Source: Haliea sp.
GTDB lineage: Bacteria > Pseudomonadota > Gammaproteobacteria > Pseudomonadales > Halieaceae
Assembly: GCA_024642245.1 (NCBI GenBank)
Contig: JAHEBM010000011.1
Coordinates: 1-64,000 of the forward strand
Direction of reading: 5' to 3'
DNA length: 64,000 bases
Shown here: one piece after another, positions 17,168 through 26,322 of the stretch
How the letters are laid out: each line of letters starts with the position of its first letter
How positions within the stretch are numbered: the first letter of the stretch is position 1
Program-made: the position numbers and the translations under genes
The notes under the pieces: generated by a model
What the model saw: the letters and a program-made list of their open reading frames with translations, nothing else
What the model was told of the DNA's origin: nothing
Database searches by the model: none

Positions 17168-19374
17168 TATAAGTCCCCTGCCTTGCGGGCCGTCGCTTTC
17201 TGGCGACGCCGGTAAGCGATAATCCCCGGCGCCAGCAAGCCGATCACCACCAGGGCACCGGCATACAGTGGCCAGGTCACGGGTTGGTTCCAGGCTTTTT
17301 GTTTCAGTTCCCGTTCTTCGGCGTCGATCCCGGTGTACATCAGGGTGGCCTTGGAGACGCCGTGGCGTTTGTTGTTATACACCCAGCTGTTGTTCAGGTA
17401 GATATCCTTGGGATAGTAGGCGAAAAGCCACACGGCATCCTTGCGGTACTCCTCCACAGCCAGCGCCACCAGCTTGTCCCGTTCGGGCCCAGGGGCCAGC
17501 ACGCGGATCTTGCGAAACGCGTCATCATACACATCGCTGGCGTAGTTGCTGTTGTTGGCGCCGTCGCATTTGCAGTCCAGCGGGCTCTCCGGGCCGTACA
17601 ACAGAAACAGGAAATTTTCCGGATCGGGATAGTCCGCGAGCCAGCCGTGGGAGAATACCTGGGTATTACCGGTCAGCAGTTTTTCCCGGGTGCGATTCCA
17701 GTCCGCCGGGCGGTATTCCACCTGGACCCCGATTTCGCCGAACACCCGGTCCATCCAGTTCATCATAGTGTTGCTGATGGCCTGGGACTGCACGTCGATG
17801 AAGATTTTCAGCGGTTCACCGGTGCGCGCATCCCGGCCACCGGGATAGCCGGCCTCCGCCAGCAACTGGCGGGCATAATCCAGGGACTTGCGCTTCGGCT
17901 CCCCGTCCACCCAGTCGTACACATAGGGGTTGATGCCCGCCTCGCCCTCGAGGAAGCCGGGGATGCCCGGTGGAATCGGCGTGTGCGACGCGATGCCGTT
18001 ACCCTTGTAAAAAATATTCAGGTATTCCTCGGTATTGAAGGCAATCTGCAGGGCCTGGCGCAGCTTGCGCCTGTCCTCGGTATAGCCACCAATAACGGGG
18101 TCGCGCATATTGAAGCCGTAGTAGTAGATGGCGGGCTTCACATCCGGTGACATGCTGATGTTATGGTCTTCCAGTTCCGTCGACATCTCCACCCCGTCGG
18201 GGCCGACCACGAAGGCCTGGTCGTATACACCATTGGTATTTCCGTGCACCTCGCCGGAGCGATCGTAATAGCCCTGCAGGAACTTGGTCCACAGCGGCAG
18301 CACTTCTTTCTCCAGACGGAACACGGCGCGATCAATAAAGGGAATCCTCTTGCCCGCATCATCCAACAGCCCCGCTTCCCGGTCGCCGGGCTCGCCCTCC
18401 GAGGGATAGAACTCCTCACGGAAGTTGGGATTACGCTCCAGCACGATTTCGCTGTTGGGGTCATTTTTCACCATCATGAACGGGCCGGAACCGACCGGCC
18501 ACCAGTCGAGGGTGAGGTTGCGCTGCGCAAAACCGGGATTGTGGTAGAAGCGGTCGACCTCCGGGGCGATGGGCGAGAAGAAATGCATGGCCAGCCAGTA
18601 GAGGAACTGGGGGTAGCGACCCTTGATGGTAATGGTGAAGGTGCGCTCATCCAGCACCGCAAGCCCGGCCATCGGGTAGTCATCCAGGTTCAGCCAGTCG
18701 GTGCGTGGCAGCGTGCCCAACTGCTCGGAAAACTCCGTCATCCCGACGATGTAGTGGGACATGAAGCCCAGCATGGGTGAGCCGATTGCCGGGTTGGCCA
18801 GGCGTTTGATGGCGTAGACAAAATCGTTGGCACGTACTGGCCTGCTGCCGGTTTCCGGAAAGTCCGGTATCTGCTGGTACCGACTTCCCTCGTCGGCGGT
18901 GGCAAACAGGTAGCGGGGTTTGCCGGCCGCGTCCAGGGCAAAGGCGGGGTGGGGCTGGTAGCGCTCATTGGGCCGCACGTGCAGGGTGTAACGGCTGAAT
19001 GCCAGGGCCTCATCGTCCTCGGCCACCTCGTTACCCTGCTCATCCAGGAAAACCAGTTCGGGAAAAGCCGCTATGGACAGCGGTATCAGCTCGTAGGGGC
19101 GCTTGAGAAAGTGGTAGCCCATCGGGGGCTCATAAATCTGGTCGATGAACAGGCTTTCATCCGAGGCATAGGAGGTTGCCGGGTCCAGGTGCTTGGGCGG
19201 CAATGGGCTCATCACCGACTGGTAGGTCAGCAAATTATCATCGTACTGTGGGTTGGGATCGTTCCAGGGCGGCCCACCGCAGCCCGCCAACAGGCTGCCC
19301 AGCAAGACCAGTACCCCGGAGAGGGCGGCAGCAGACATTCTTATTTTTATAAAATCTATTTTCCCTTTTGGCAC
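17167..19374 (-). CDS. oligopeptide ABC transporter substrate-binding lipoprotein with C-terminal membrane helix
   Basis: Solute-binding protein of 735 residues from the SBP_bac_5 peptide/nickel family, the periplasmic receptor of the ABC transporter. The signal peptide ends in the lipobox LLAGC, so the mature protein is a lipoprotein. The binding domain includes FVYAIKRLANPAIGSPM and GPFMMVKNDPNSEIVLERNPNF. At the C-terminus a hydrophobic helix (WPLYAGALVVIGLLAPGIIA) and a basic tail (YRRRQKATARK) form a second membrane anchor, not part of standard family members. I start at a GTG at 19374 with CAGGAG 10 bases upstream; an ATG at 19338 without a good ribosome site is the alternative. First gene of the operon. 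Confidence 0.92.
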   Translation of the reverse strand: MPKGKIDFIKIRMSAAALSGVLVLLGSLLAGCGGPPWNDPNPQYDDNLLTYQSVMSPLPPKHLDPATSYASDESLFIDQIYEPPMGYHFLKRPYELIPLSIAAFPELVFLDEQGNEVAEDDEALAFSRYTLHVRPNERYQPHPAFALDAAGKPRYLFATADEGSRYQQIPDFPETGSRPVRANDFVYAIKRLANPAIGSPMLGFMSHYIVGMTEFSEQLGTLPRTDWLNLDDYPMAGLAVLDERTFTITIKGRYPQFLYWLAMHFFSPIAPEVDRFYHNPGFAQRNLTLDWWPVGSGPFMMVKNDPNSEIVLERNPNFREEFYPSEGEPGDREAGLLDDAGKRIPFIDRAVFRLEKEVLPLWTKFLQGYYDRSGEVHGNTNGVYDQAFVVGPDGVEMSTELEDHNISMSPDVKPAIYYYGFNMRDPVIGGYTEDRRKLRQALQIAFNTEEYLNIFYKGNGIASHTPIPPGIPGFLEGEAGINPYVYDWVDGEPKRKSLDYARQLLAEAGYPGGRDARTGEPLKIFIDVQSQAISNTMMNWMDRVFGEIGVQVEYRPADWNRTREKLLTGNTQVFSHGWLADYPDPENFLFLLYGPESPLDCKCDGANNSNYASDVYDDAFRKIRVLAPGPERDKLVALAVEEYRKDAVWLFAYYPKDIYLNNSWVYNNKRHGVSKATLMYTGIDAEERELKQKAWNQPVTWPLYAGALVVIGLLAPGIIAYRRRQKATARKAGDL

Positions 19375-19482
19375 AGTGCCAGAGCTCCTGTTGCGAGCGC
19401 GCAAGGATACATTGCACTCCCTGCCAGAACCAGTACCACATTGGTGTTATCTGCGCAGCCGGAGGTAAATTGCGGCAACACG

Positions 19483-19511
19483 TGCCCCGAGGCCGGGTAT
19501 ATCCCTATAAT
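19483..19511 (+). promoter_or_regulatory. possible promoter for the POT transporter gene
   Basis: A perfect TATAAT at 19506-19511 lies 37 bases before the ATG at 19549; the best -35 at a 17-base spacing is the poor TGCCCC at 19483-19488. The overlapping ATAATA also gives a TATTAT on the other strand, in the gap shared with the divergent ABC operon. Confidence 0.35.
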
Positions 19512-19548
19512 AGGCCGCTGGCACTCCCTCAGGCGGTACGACACTACT

Positions 19549-21105
19549 ATGGCGACAGTCAGCATCAACTCCCCCGACCCGGGCAGCGATACGGGCTTTT
19601 TCGGCCATCCACGCGGCCTGCTGGTCTGCTTCACCACCGAGATGTGGGAGCGTTTTTCCTTTTACGGCATGAAATACCTGCTGTTGCTGTACCTCACCAA
19701 ATACCACCTGTTCAGCGATAGCGCCGGTCTCGAGGTCCTGGGCAGTTACGCCGCGCTGGTTTACGCCATGCCGGTGATCGGTGGGCTGCTGGCGGACCGC
19801 TACCTGGGTATGCGCAAGGCGGTGGTTTTTGGCGGCATCCTGCTGGTGCTGGGGCATCTGGGCATGGCCCTGGAGGGCGAACAGGCCCGCAGCGAGGGCG
19901 GGGGGATCCTGCGGGACGAGGGCGCACTGCAGGTCTTTTACCTGTCACTGGCACTGATTGTCATCGGGGTGGGCTTCCTCAAACCGAATATCTCCACCAT
20001 TGTCGGCCGGCTCTACAGCCAGGATGACCCGCGCCGGGACGCCGGGTTCACCCTCTTCTACATGGGCATCAACCTCGGCGCGTTCACCGCCACCCTGCTG
20101 TGCGGCTACCTGGGAGAGACCTTCGGCTGGCGCTACGGTTTCGGGCTTGCCGGTATCGGGATGCTGGTGGGCCTGGCCACATTCCTGTATGGACAGCGCC
20201 ACCTGCAGGGCCAGGCAGAACCCCACGACCCCGCTTTACTGCAGGAAAAGTCGCTACTGGGGATCAGCAAGGAATTTACCATTTACCTGTGCGGCCTGCT
20301 GGCGGTGGGCGCCGCCTGGCAGATGCTGCAATTCCACGGGGCGGTAGGCAGCCTGCTCCACATAATGTCGGTAGTGGTGCTGCTGGGCCTGGGCTGGTTT
20401 ATCGCGGCGCGGTGCACCCCGGTGGAGCGCAGCCGCATGATCGTGCTGGTGATCCTCACCATGTCCACGGTGGTATTCTGGGCCCTGTTCGAGCAAAGCG
20501 CCGCGTCCATGACCCTGTTCGCGGACCGGGTGATGGACCGCAATATTCTCGGTTTCGAACTTACGGCCTCCCAGTTCGGCGCCATGAACGCGTTTTTCAT
20601 CTTCCTGTTTGCCCCGGTTTTTGCCTGGCTCTGGACCTACCTGGGGCGTCGCGGACTGGAGCCGTCCACCCCCGTCAAGTTCGCCCTGGGCATCGCCCAG
20701 GCCGGACTGGGTTTCGGCGCACTGGTCATCGGCGCCGCGAGCCCGCTCGAGACGGGCCTGGTGGCCGCTTACTGGATGGTGCTGGCCTATTTGCTGCACA
20801 CCACTGGCGAACTTTGCCTCTCGCCCGTAGGGCTCTCGGCCGTCACCAAGCTGGCTGTGCCCAGCGTGGTAGGTGTAATGATGGGCTCCTGGTTCCTGGC
20901 CACGGCCTACTCGGAGTTCGTCGCAGTCCAGCTCGCGAAGCTGGCGGCGATCGATACGGTTGACGGCGCTGTGGCCGATATCGCCTCCGCGCTGTCGGGA
21001 TACACCCAGCTGTTCACTGACCTGTGCTACACCGGTATGGGCGTCGCCGCCCTGCTCATGTTGCTCTCCCCGGTCCTGAAAAAAATGATGCACGGTATTC
21101 ACTGA
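19549..21105 (+). CDS. POT/PTR family proton-coupled peptide transporter
   Basis: Membrane protein of 518 residues with about 13-14 helices that imports di- and tripeptides with protons. The proton-coupling motif reads EMWERFSFYG at 31-40 (family ExxERFxYYG), and the PTR2 signature is FTLFYMGINLGAFTATLLCGYLG. The ATG at 19549 is chosen because the protein then starts with the short tail and GLLVCFTTEMWERF helix expected of the family; the longer open frame upstream lies opposite the ABC substrate-binding gene. It is divergent from the peptide ABC operon, making a peptide-uptake locus. Nine bases separate it from the next gene. Confidence 0.93.
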   Translation: MATVSINSPDPGSDTGFFGHPRGLLVCFTTEMWERFSFYGMKYLLLLYLTKYHLFSDSAGLEVLGSYAALVYAMPVIGGLLADRYLGMRKAVVFGGILLVLGHLGMALEGEQARSEGGGILRDEGALQVFYLSLALIVIGVGFLKPNISTIVGRLYSQDDPRRDAGFTLFYMGINLGAFTATLLCGYLGETFGWRYGFGLAGIGMLVGLATFLYGQRHLQGQAEPHDPALLQEKSLLGISKEFTIYLCGLLAVGAAWQMLQFHGAVGSLLHIMSVVVLLGLGWFIAARCTPVERSRMIVLVILTMSTVVFWALFEQSAASMTLFADRVMDRNILGFELTASQFGAMNAFFIFLFAPVFAWLWTYLGRRGLEPSTPVKFALGIAQAGLGFGALVIGAASPLETGLVAAYWMVLAYLLHTTGELCLSPVGLSAVTKLAVPSVVGVMMGSWFLATAYSEFVAVQLAKLAAIDTVDGAVADIASALSGYTQLFTDLCYTGMGVAALLMLLSPVLKKMMHGIH

Positions 21106-21113
21106 GGAAAAAG

Positions 21114-22346
21114 ATGATGAAAAAGCGCGAATTCGACCTGGTTGTCTGGGGCGCGAGCGGCTTCACCGGCCACCTGGTCACCGAATACCTGGCCCGGACC
21201 TACGGCACCGGTGGGGACTTGCGCTGGGCAATTGCCGGGCGCAATCGGGAAAAACTCGAGCAGGTGCGGGAGGAGTGCCTGCCCCGCAGCAGGAGAAAGG
21301 AACTGGCGGTACTGATCGCAGACAGCACCGACCCGAAGAGTATCGCGAAACTCGCAGCACAGACCCGGGTGGTGTGCAGCACCGTGGGCCCCTATGCCAA
21401 ATACGGCACCCCCCTGGTGGCCGCCTGCGCCGCTGAGGGTGTGGATTACTGCGACCTGACCGGGGAAGTGCAATGGATGGCCAGGGTCATTCCCGACTAC
21501 CAGGGCACGGCCGAGGCCTCGGGAGCCCGTATTGTGCACACCTGCGGATTCGACTCCATTCCTTTCGACATCGGCACCTGGTACCTGCAACAGGCGATGA
21601 TGAAACGACACGGTGTTTACGCCAGCCATGTAAAGACGCGCGTTGGGCACACACGCGGCGGTGCCAGCGGCGGCACGATTGCCAGCATGCTCAACATGCT
21701 CGACGAAATGAAACACGACCCGTCGATACGCGAGGTGGTGGAGGACCCCTACGCCCTCAACCCCCTCGGCGCGGCCGCAGGGCCGGATGGCCCCGATCAG
21801 GGCAACGCCCGTTTCGACCCGGATTTCGGCCAGTGGACCTCGCCCTTCGTCATGGCCGCGATAAATACCCGGGTGGTGCGCCGCAGCCACGCCCTGCTGG
21901 GCTTCCCCTGGGGCAAAGGCTTTCGCTACGACGAGGCGGTACTGAATCGCTCCCGCGCAATGGCTACCGTCAACGCTGTCGGCACGGGCGCCGGCATGAT
22001 GGCCCTGGCCCTGGGACCCGCGCGCAAGCTGGCCGCACAGGTACTGCCCGCTCCGGGAGATGGACCCTCGCGTCGCCAGCGGGAAAACGGCAGCTGGGAA
22101 GTCTTTTTCCATGGCGTGCACCCCACTGACAGGACCCTGGACCTGCGCCTGAAAGTGACCGGTGACATGGACCCCGGCTACGGCTCCACCTCGAAAATGC
22201 TGGGCGAGGCGGCAGTCTGCCTGGCCCTGGATGAACCGGCGACCGGGGGCGGGTTCTGGACACCGGCCACAGCCCTGGGGGGCCAGCTGCAGCAGCGTCT
22301 TGCAAACAACGCGGGGCTTGAGTTCGAGTTCGTCGATCCAGCCTAG
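21114..22346 (+). CDS. saccharopine dehydrogenase-like oxidoreductase (trans-acting enoyl reductase type)
   Basis: Protein of 410 residues with an N-terminal Rossmann fold beginning FDLVVWGASGFTGHLV, then CSTVGPYAKYGTPLV and VDYCDLTGE, as in saccharopine dehydrogenase-like proteins related to mycobacterial trans-acting enoyl reductases. A true lysine-metabolism role is unlikely: the sequence resembles the lipid-linked branch and neither neighbour is a lysine gene. The probable role is reduction of an acyl or lipid intermediate with NAD(P)H. ATG at 21114 (a second ATG follows immediately) with TGAGGA upstream; it directly follows the POT gene. Confidence 0.85.
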   Translation: MMKKREFDLVVWGASGFTGHLVTEYLARTYGTGGDLRWAIAGRNREKLEQVREECLPRSRRKELAVLIADSTDPKSIAKLAAQTRVVCSTVGPYAKYGTPLVAACAAEGVDYCDLTGEVQWMARVIPDYQGTAEASGARIVHTCGFDSIPFDIGTWYLQQAMMKRHGVYASHVKTRVGHTRGGASGGTIASMLNMLDEMKHDPSIREVVEDPYALNPLGAAAGPDGPDQGNARFDPDFGQWTSPFVMAAINTRVVRRSHALLGFPWGKGFRYDEAVLNRSRAMATVNAVGTGAGMMALALGPARKLAAQVLPAPGDGPSRRQRENGSWEVFFHGVHPTDRTLDLRLKVTGDMDPGYGSTSKMLGEAAVCLALDEPATGGGFWTPATALGGQLQQRLANNAGLEFEFVDPA

Positions 22347-22423
22347 GTACAATGGAAAATGACCGCGGAAACCCGTACATTCACGTAGAACAATAATCGT
22401 CAGCAGGGGCAGCAAAAGCTGGA

Positions 22424-25400
22424 GTGAACAGGTTTAACCTCACGTTCAGGGGCGAAATTCTTGAGGGCCACGATCCGGCGCAGGTGCAAACCCGCCTGGC
22501 ACAACTCCTGTCGATCGATGACCCGGCCCTGCTGAAACGGTGTTTTTCCGGTGACCCTGTGGTGCTGCGACGAAACCTGGAGCGCAAGGAAGCGGCAGCA
22601 TTGTATGCCCGGCTCAGGCAGCTGGGCATTCTTGCGGAACTGGTGAAAATAGGCGAACGGGGCGATCTGCACGCGGGTGAAGCCGTTGCGCCCCCGGGGA
22701 CCACCACCGGGGCAGGTACAACAGCACCGCCCGACAGCACTGCGCAGGCACCAGCACCAGTAGAGCCTGTCATCGCCGAAGCTCCGGGGGAACCAGCCGC
22801 AAACCCGGCTGAAACCGGGCAGAGCTGGGCGGCGGGTTCGCGCGCGAAGAACAGCGGGATCGACAAAGGCCCGGCGCAGGTAAGCAGCGAACAGGCACAG
22901 GAGGCGATACGGCGTGCGGACCTGGCAGCGGAGAAAGATCTGCTGGCGCAAAATGCGGCCGGGCTGAAAGCGCGGGAAAAAGCGCTGAAAAAAGCGCTTC
23001 GGTCCAAGCGCAAGGAAGAGGCAAAACGCAACAGGGCCAGCGAACGCGCGCGGGAAAAGACCCTCGCCCGGGAGGCGAATCACAAGGCCAGGCTGGAGGC
23101 GGCCAGGCTCAAGGCCGAAGTGGCGGAAGCGAAACGCGAGGCCGAGGCCCAGGCCCTGGAGAGCAAGGCACAACAGGAACGCGAGCAGGCAGAAGAGGCT
23201 GCCAGGCGAGAGGCCAAACTGGCGCTGGCTCGCGCGGAGGAAGCGGCCAGGGTAGCCGCGGCCCAGGCTGAACGCGAGCACCGGGAGGCACTGGAGCGGG
23301 AGCGCAGGGAAGCCGAGCGGGAGGAGCGGGACCGGCGTGAACAGGCTCGCCTGGCAGAACAGCAGCGCGTGGCCGCCGAGAAGGCGGCACAGCGGGAACG
23401 GGAAAAGCGCAGTGCCGAAGAAGCAACCGCCAGGCGGCAGGCAGCGGCAGCCCGGCGCAAACGCGAGCAGGCCGAGGCCAGCGTCCGCCGCAAGGCGGAG
23501 GAGGCCCGCAAGAAAGCCCGGGAGCTGGCCCGCCAGAAGGCGCAGGAAGAGGAGCAAGTGGCCCAGCGCCGGGCCATGGAAGAGCAGGCAATCCAGCGCG
23601 CCGCCATCGAACTGGCGCACAGTCCGACGCGCAAACCGCTGGGCGCCAGGGTCAGGACCCGGATGGAAATGCCGTCGAAGAAGCGCAGTTCCAGCGAGGA
23701 ACCGGGACAGCCGCGGCGCAAACGCCAGCCCGGTGCGCCCAATCTCTATAGCTTGCGCCCCTTCCGCAATACCCCGGAAATCCGCTCGCGGGCCGGGCAA
23801 TCACGGCGCAGCGCACGGCGGGCTTTCAACGCGGCGGCAATTGCGACCCTCGCCGCCATTGCGCTGGCCGCACGCGTGGCGACCCTGCCCACTACCGCTC
23901 CCATCAGTGGCGCTACCGCGCTTGCGGTCGCCCCCCAGGAGCGTCTCCTGCTGCTCGCGGGCGATCAACTGCTGCTCCACGACCGGGCTGGCGTCAGCGT
24001 CTCCAGCCAAAGCCTGGCAAGCTTCGGCGTGCTCAGCCTGCAATCGCCACTGGCTTTCGATGGCGACGGCAAACTCCTGGCTCCGGGCCAGCTTGCCACG
24101 ACGCAATCCGGTGCCGCCCAACTGCTGCGCTGTGACCTCGTGGAATCCGCCTGCGAGACCGTCTCCGAGACCCTTGCCGGTACCACGATCTCCGCGCTCG
24201 CGGTTCACCCCCTGGACGGCACCGTGTTTATCGCCGACAGCAGCACCGGCGAATTGCTCAAGGTGACCGCCGACGGCGTCCTCGTAGCCAGGGCCGCAGT
24301 CGACGTGCCCGAGCGTCCCGTACTTCGACTGGATTCCGGTCTACTGTTGATGAACAGCGCCCAGGGACCGGGCATCAGCGTATTCCGTTACGAGGACACG
24401 GCCTTCGGACAGCACCTGGACGAGATACTGTTACTGCCTGGTACGGCTGATGCCGCCGAATTCACGGGCGTACGGGATTTCATCTACAGCGGACAACACT
24501 GGTGGGTCGCACTGGACAGGACCGGGGATGGTGGTACCGGGCTGTATCGATTTGACGGGCAATGGCAGTTCGTCGACAGCCCGATCCTTGCAGCGCAAAC
24601 CCGGCCGTTACAACTGGTCGCCTGGGGATCCCGTATCCTGGTGGCAGACCCCGCGCAGATACCCATCGGGCGCTTCAACAGCGCAGGCGAGGCGGAAGCG
24701 CCCCTGGTCTCGAGCGCCCTGGTCGAGCTCGCCGGCGAACGCGCGCACTGGGCCAACCTGGCGCTGCTGGCCTGGCGCCTGGCCCTGGCGCTGTGTGTGC
24801 TGGCCGCGTTCACCGGTGTCGGCCTGGGCGCACTGCACCGGCTGCGCAGCCTGGTTTATACCTCATGCCATGAGCGCGGCGCCGCACCGGTGGACGAAGT
24901 GGCCGATGATATCGCATGGATCGACCTGGCCCCCGACCGCCTCGCCAGCCTCGGCAGGACTGCCGTCGCCTATGCGGTACTGGCAACAGGTCTGGTACTG
25001 GGCGCGATTGGGCTGGGTGCCTCCAGCCTGCAACTGTCAGCGCTGCTGCTGTTTCTGCTGGGTCCGGCCGCAGCCCTGCTTGTGCTGCAGCGCAGCGACC
25101 CGGGCCACATTGGTATCTGCGCGGACCAGTTGCTGCTGGTTGACCACGACGGTATATACCACCTCGGGGCCGGCAGCCGGATTCACCACCGGGGCCCTTT
25201 CCTGATGATCGATGACGTGACGGTCTTTACCGGGACAAAGTTGTTGCCCGCTTTTTCCCCGGGCCAGGTCGGGGAGCAGCTGGCACCGATGGCCGCCGGA
25301 GGTGTACGGGTGGATCGCAGGATAGTCACGGTCAAGCTCCTGCAAGGTCGTCACCCCCTCGCGCTGGGCGCGCTCGCCATCCTCGCCGCCTGTGCCGGGA

Positions 25401-25435
25401 CTGTCGCACTGCTTTCGCTGCAGGGTATTTTCTAG
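22424..25435 (+). CDS. 1003-residue membrane protein: N-terminal small domain, long coiled coil, beta-rich periplasmic part, five helices
   Basis: Function unknown. Residues 1-78 form a compact domain (FRGEILEGHDPAQVQTRL, FSGDPVVL) that I have seen at the front of varied gammaproteobacterial membrane proteins (from memory). A Pro/Ala linker (85-150) leads to about 245 residues of Glu/Arg/Ala/Lys helix (155-400), then a basic linker. Helix one is near 466-484; residues 495-760 are strand-rich with short repeats (ALAVHPLDGTVFIADSSTGELLKV) resembling a beta-propeller such as NHL/PQQ-like. Further helices lie near 778-802, 846-866, 869-888 and 979-1000. By the positive-inside rule the coil is cytoplasmic and the propeller periplasmic. 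Start is GTG at 22424 with a poor ribosome site. TolA-like similarity is compositional only. Confidence 0.85.
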   Translation: MNRFNLTFRGEILEGHDPAQVQTRLAQLLSIDDPALLKRCFSGDPVVLRRNLERKEAAALYARLRQLGILAELVKIGERGDLHAGEAVAPPGTTTGAGTTAPPDSTAQAPAPVEPVIAEAPGEPAANPAETGQSWAAGSRAKNSGIDKGPAQVSSEQAQEAIRRADLAAEKDLLAQNAAGLKAREKALKKALRSKRKEEAKRNRASERAREKTLAREANHKARLEAARLKAEVAEAKREAEAQALESKAQQEREQAEEAARREAKLALARAEEAARVAAAQAEREHREALERERREAEREERDRREQARLAEQQRVAAEKAAQREREKRSAEEATARRQAAAARRKREQAEASVRRKAEEARKKARELARQKAQEEEQVAQRRAMEEQAIQRAAIELAHSPTRKPLGARVRTRMEMPSKKRSSSEEPGQPRRKRQPGAPNLYSLRPFRNTPEIRSRAGQSRRSARRAFNAAAIATLAAIALAARVATLPTTAPISGATALAVAPQERLLLLAGDQLLLHDRAGVSVSSQSLASFGVLSLQSPLAFDGDGKLLAPGQLATTQSGAAQLLRCDLVESACETVSETLAGTTISALAVHPLDGTVFIADSSTGELLKVTADGVLVARAAVDVPERPVLRLDSGLLLMNSAQGPGISVFRYEDTAFGQHLDEILLLPGTADAAEFTGVRDFIYSGQHWWVALDRTGDGGTGLYRFDGQWQFVDSPILAAQTRPLQLVAWGSRILVADPAQIPIGRFNSAGEAEAPLVSSALVELAGERAHWANLALLAWRLALALCVLAAFTGVGLGALHRLRSLVYTSCHERGAAPVDEVADDIAWIDLAPDRLASLGRTAVAYAVLATGLVLGAIGLGASSLQLSALLLFLLGPAAALLVLQRSDPGHIGICADQLLLVDHDGIYHLGAGSRIHHRGPFLMIDDVTVFTGTKLLPAFSPGQVGEQLAPMAAGGVRVDRRIVTVKLLQGRHPLALGALAILAACAGTVALLSLQGIF

Positions 25436-25529
25436 GGTCGTTGCGGGACGGGGCGACAGGCCTTCCCTGTATTCGATATACTGTCGCGCATAACAGCAGC
25501 GATCACACTAACCCCGGACGACGGTTTCA

Positions 25530-26321
25530 ATGACCAGCACCCCAACAGACCAGTCGAGCCCGCCCCCGGCATTGAAGGTCGCGCTGTTTATCACCTGCCT
25601 GGCCGACCTGTTTCGCCCCTCTGTAGCCTTCGCCAGCATCAAACTGCTGGAACAGGCCGGTTGCGAGGTGACCATCCCGCTGAAGCAGACCTGCTGCGGC
25701 CAGCCGGCCTACAACACGGGCGACTTTGAATCCTCCGCCCCGCTGGCGCGACAGCTGATACAACAGTTTGAGTACGCCGATTACGTGGTAGTGCCATCAG
25801 GTTCCTGCGCCGGCATGATCTGTCACCATTACCCCCGGCTGCTCGCCGGCGAGTGGCGCGAGCGCGCCCTGCAACTGGCGGCGAAAACCTTCGAGCTCAC
25901 CACCTTCCTGAACGATATCGCCCGCATCAGGCGCGGCGACCGGCCCGCGGTGGCGCTGCCCACCGTGACCTACCACGACAGCTGCGCCGGCCTGCGTGAG
26001 CTGGGCGTAAAAGCCCAGCCACGCGCCCTGCTCAAAGAACTGTGCGACAGGGAGGTCAGCGAACTCCAGCAGTCCGAGGTCTGCTGCGGGTTCGGCGGTA
26101 CCTTCTGCGCCAAGATGCCGGAAATATCCGGCAAGATGGTCGGCGACAAACTGGCCAACGCGGTAGCCACCAAGGCCCGGATCCTCGCCGGGGGCGACCT
26201 GGGATGCCTGCTCAATATCGCCGGTCGGGCAAAACGCAGCGGCGAGGACATAGAGGTCCGCCACATCGCCGAACTGCTGGTCGGTGACCTCGACAGCCCC
26301 GCCATCGGGCAGGGCAAGTAG
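25530..26321 (+). CDS. lutA: lactate utilisation protein A, Fe-S oxidoreductase subunit
   Basis: Protein of 263 residues of the CCG family. Two cysteine-rich CCG motifs are present, LKQTCCGQPAYN and EVCCGFGGTF, as in the heterodisulfide-reductase/GlpC C-terminal domain that binds Fe-S clusters. LutA (E. coli YkgE) works with LutB and LutC to oxidise L-lactate to pyruvate in the cytoplasm. It begins about 20 residues before the first strand VALFITCLADLF. A TATACT hexamer at 25477-25482 could be its -10, but no -35 is clear. It is followed after one base by lutB. No lactate permease gene is in the window. Confidence 0.93.
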   Translation: MTSTPTDQSSPPPALKVALFITCLADLFRPSVAFASIKLLEQAGCEVTIPLKQTCCGQPAYNTGDFESSAPLARQLIQQFEYADYVVVPSGSCAGMICHHYPRLLAGEWRERALQLAAKTFELTTFLNDIARIRRGDRPAVALPTVTYHDSCAGLRELGVKAQPRALLKELCDREVSELQQSEVCCGFGGTFCAKMPEISGKMVGDKLANAVATKARILAGGDLGCLLNIAGRAKRSGEDIEVRHIAELLVGDLDSPAIGQGK

Positions 26322-26322
26322 A

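Noticed and set aside
22900-23620. Repeat-like run of charged residues suggesting a DNA tandem repeat or TolA
   Set aside because: The DNA has no fixed repeat unit; it is a compositional coiled coil, and no TolA C-terminal domain follows.
22400-23800. Long minus-strand frame opposite the coiled-coil region of the 1003-residue protein
   Set aside because: Antisense of Glu/Arg/Ala codons gives a Leu/Pro/Phe-rich pseudo-membrane protein; the forward frame has a continuous domain plan instead.
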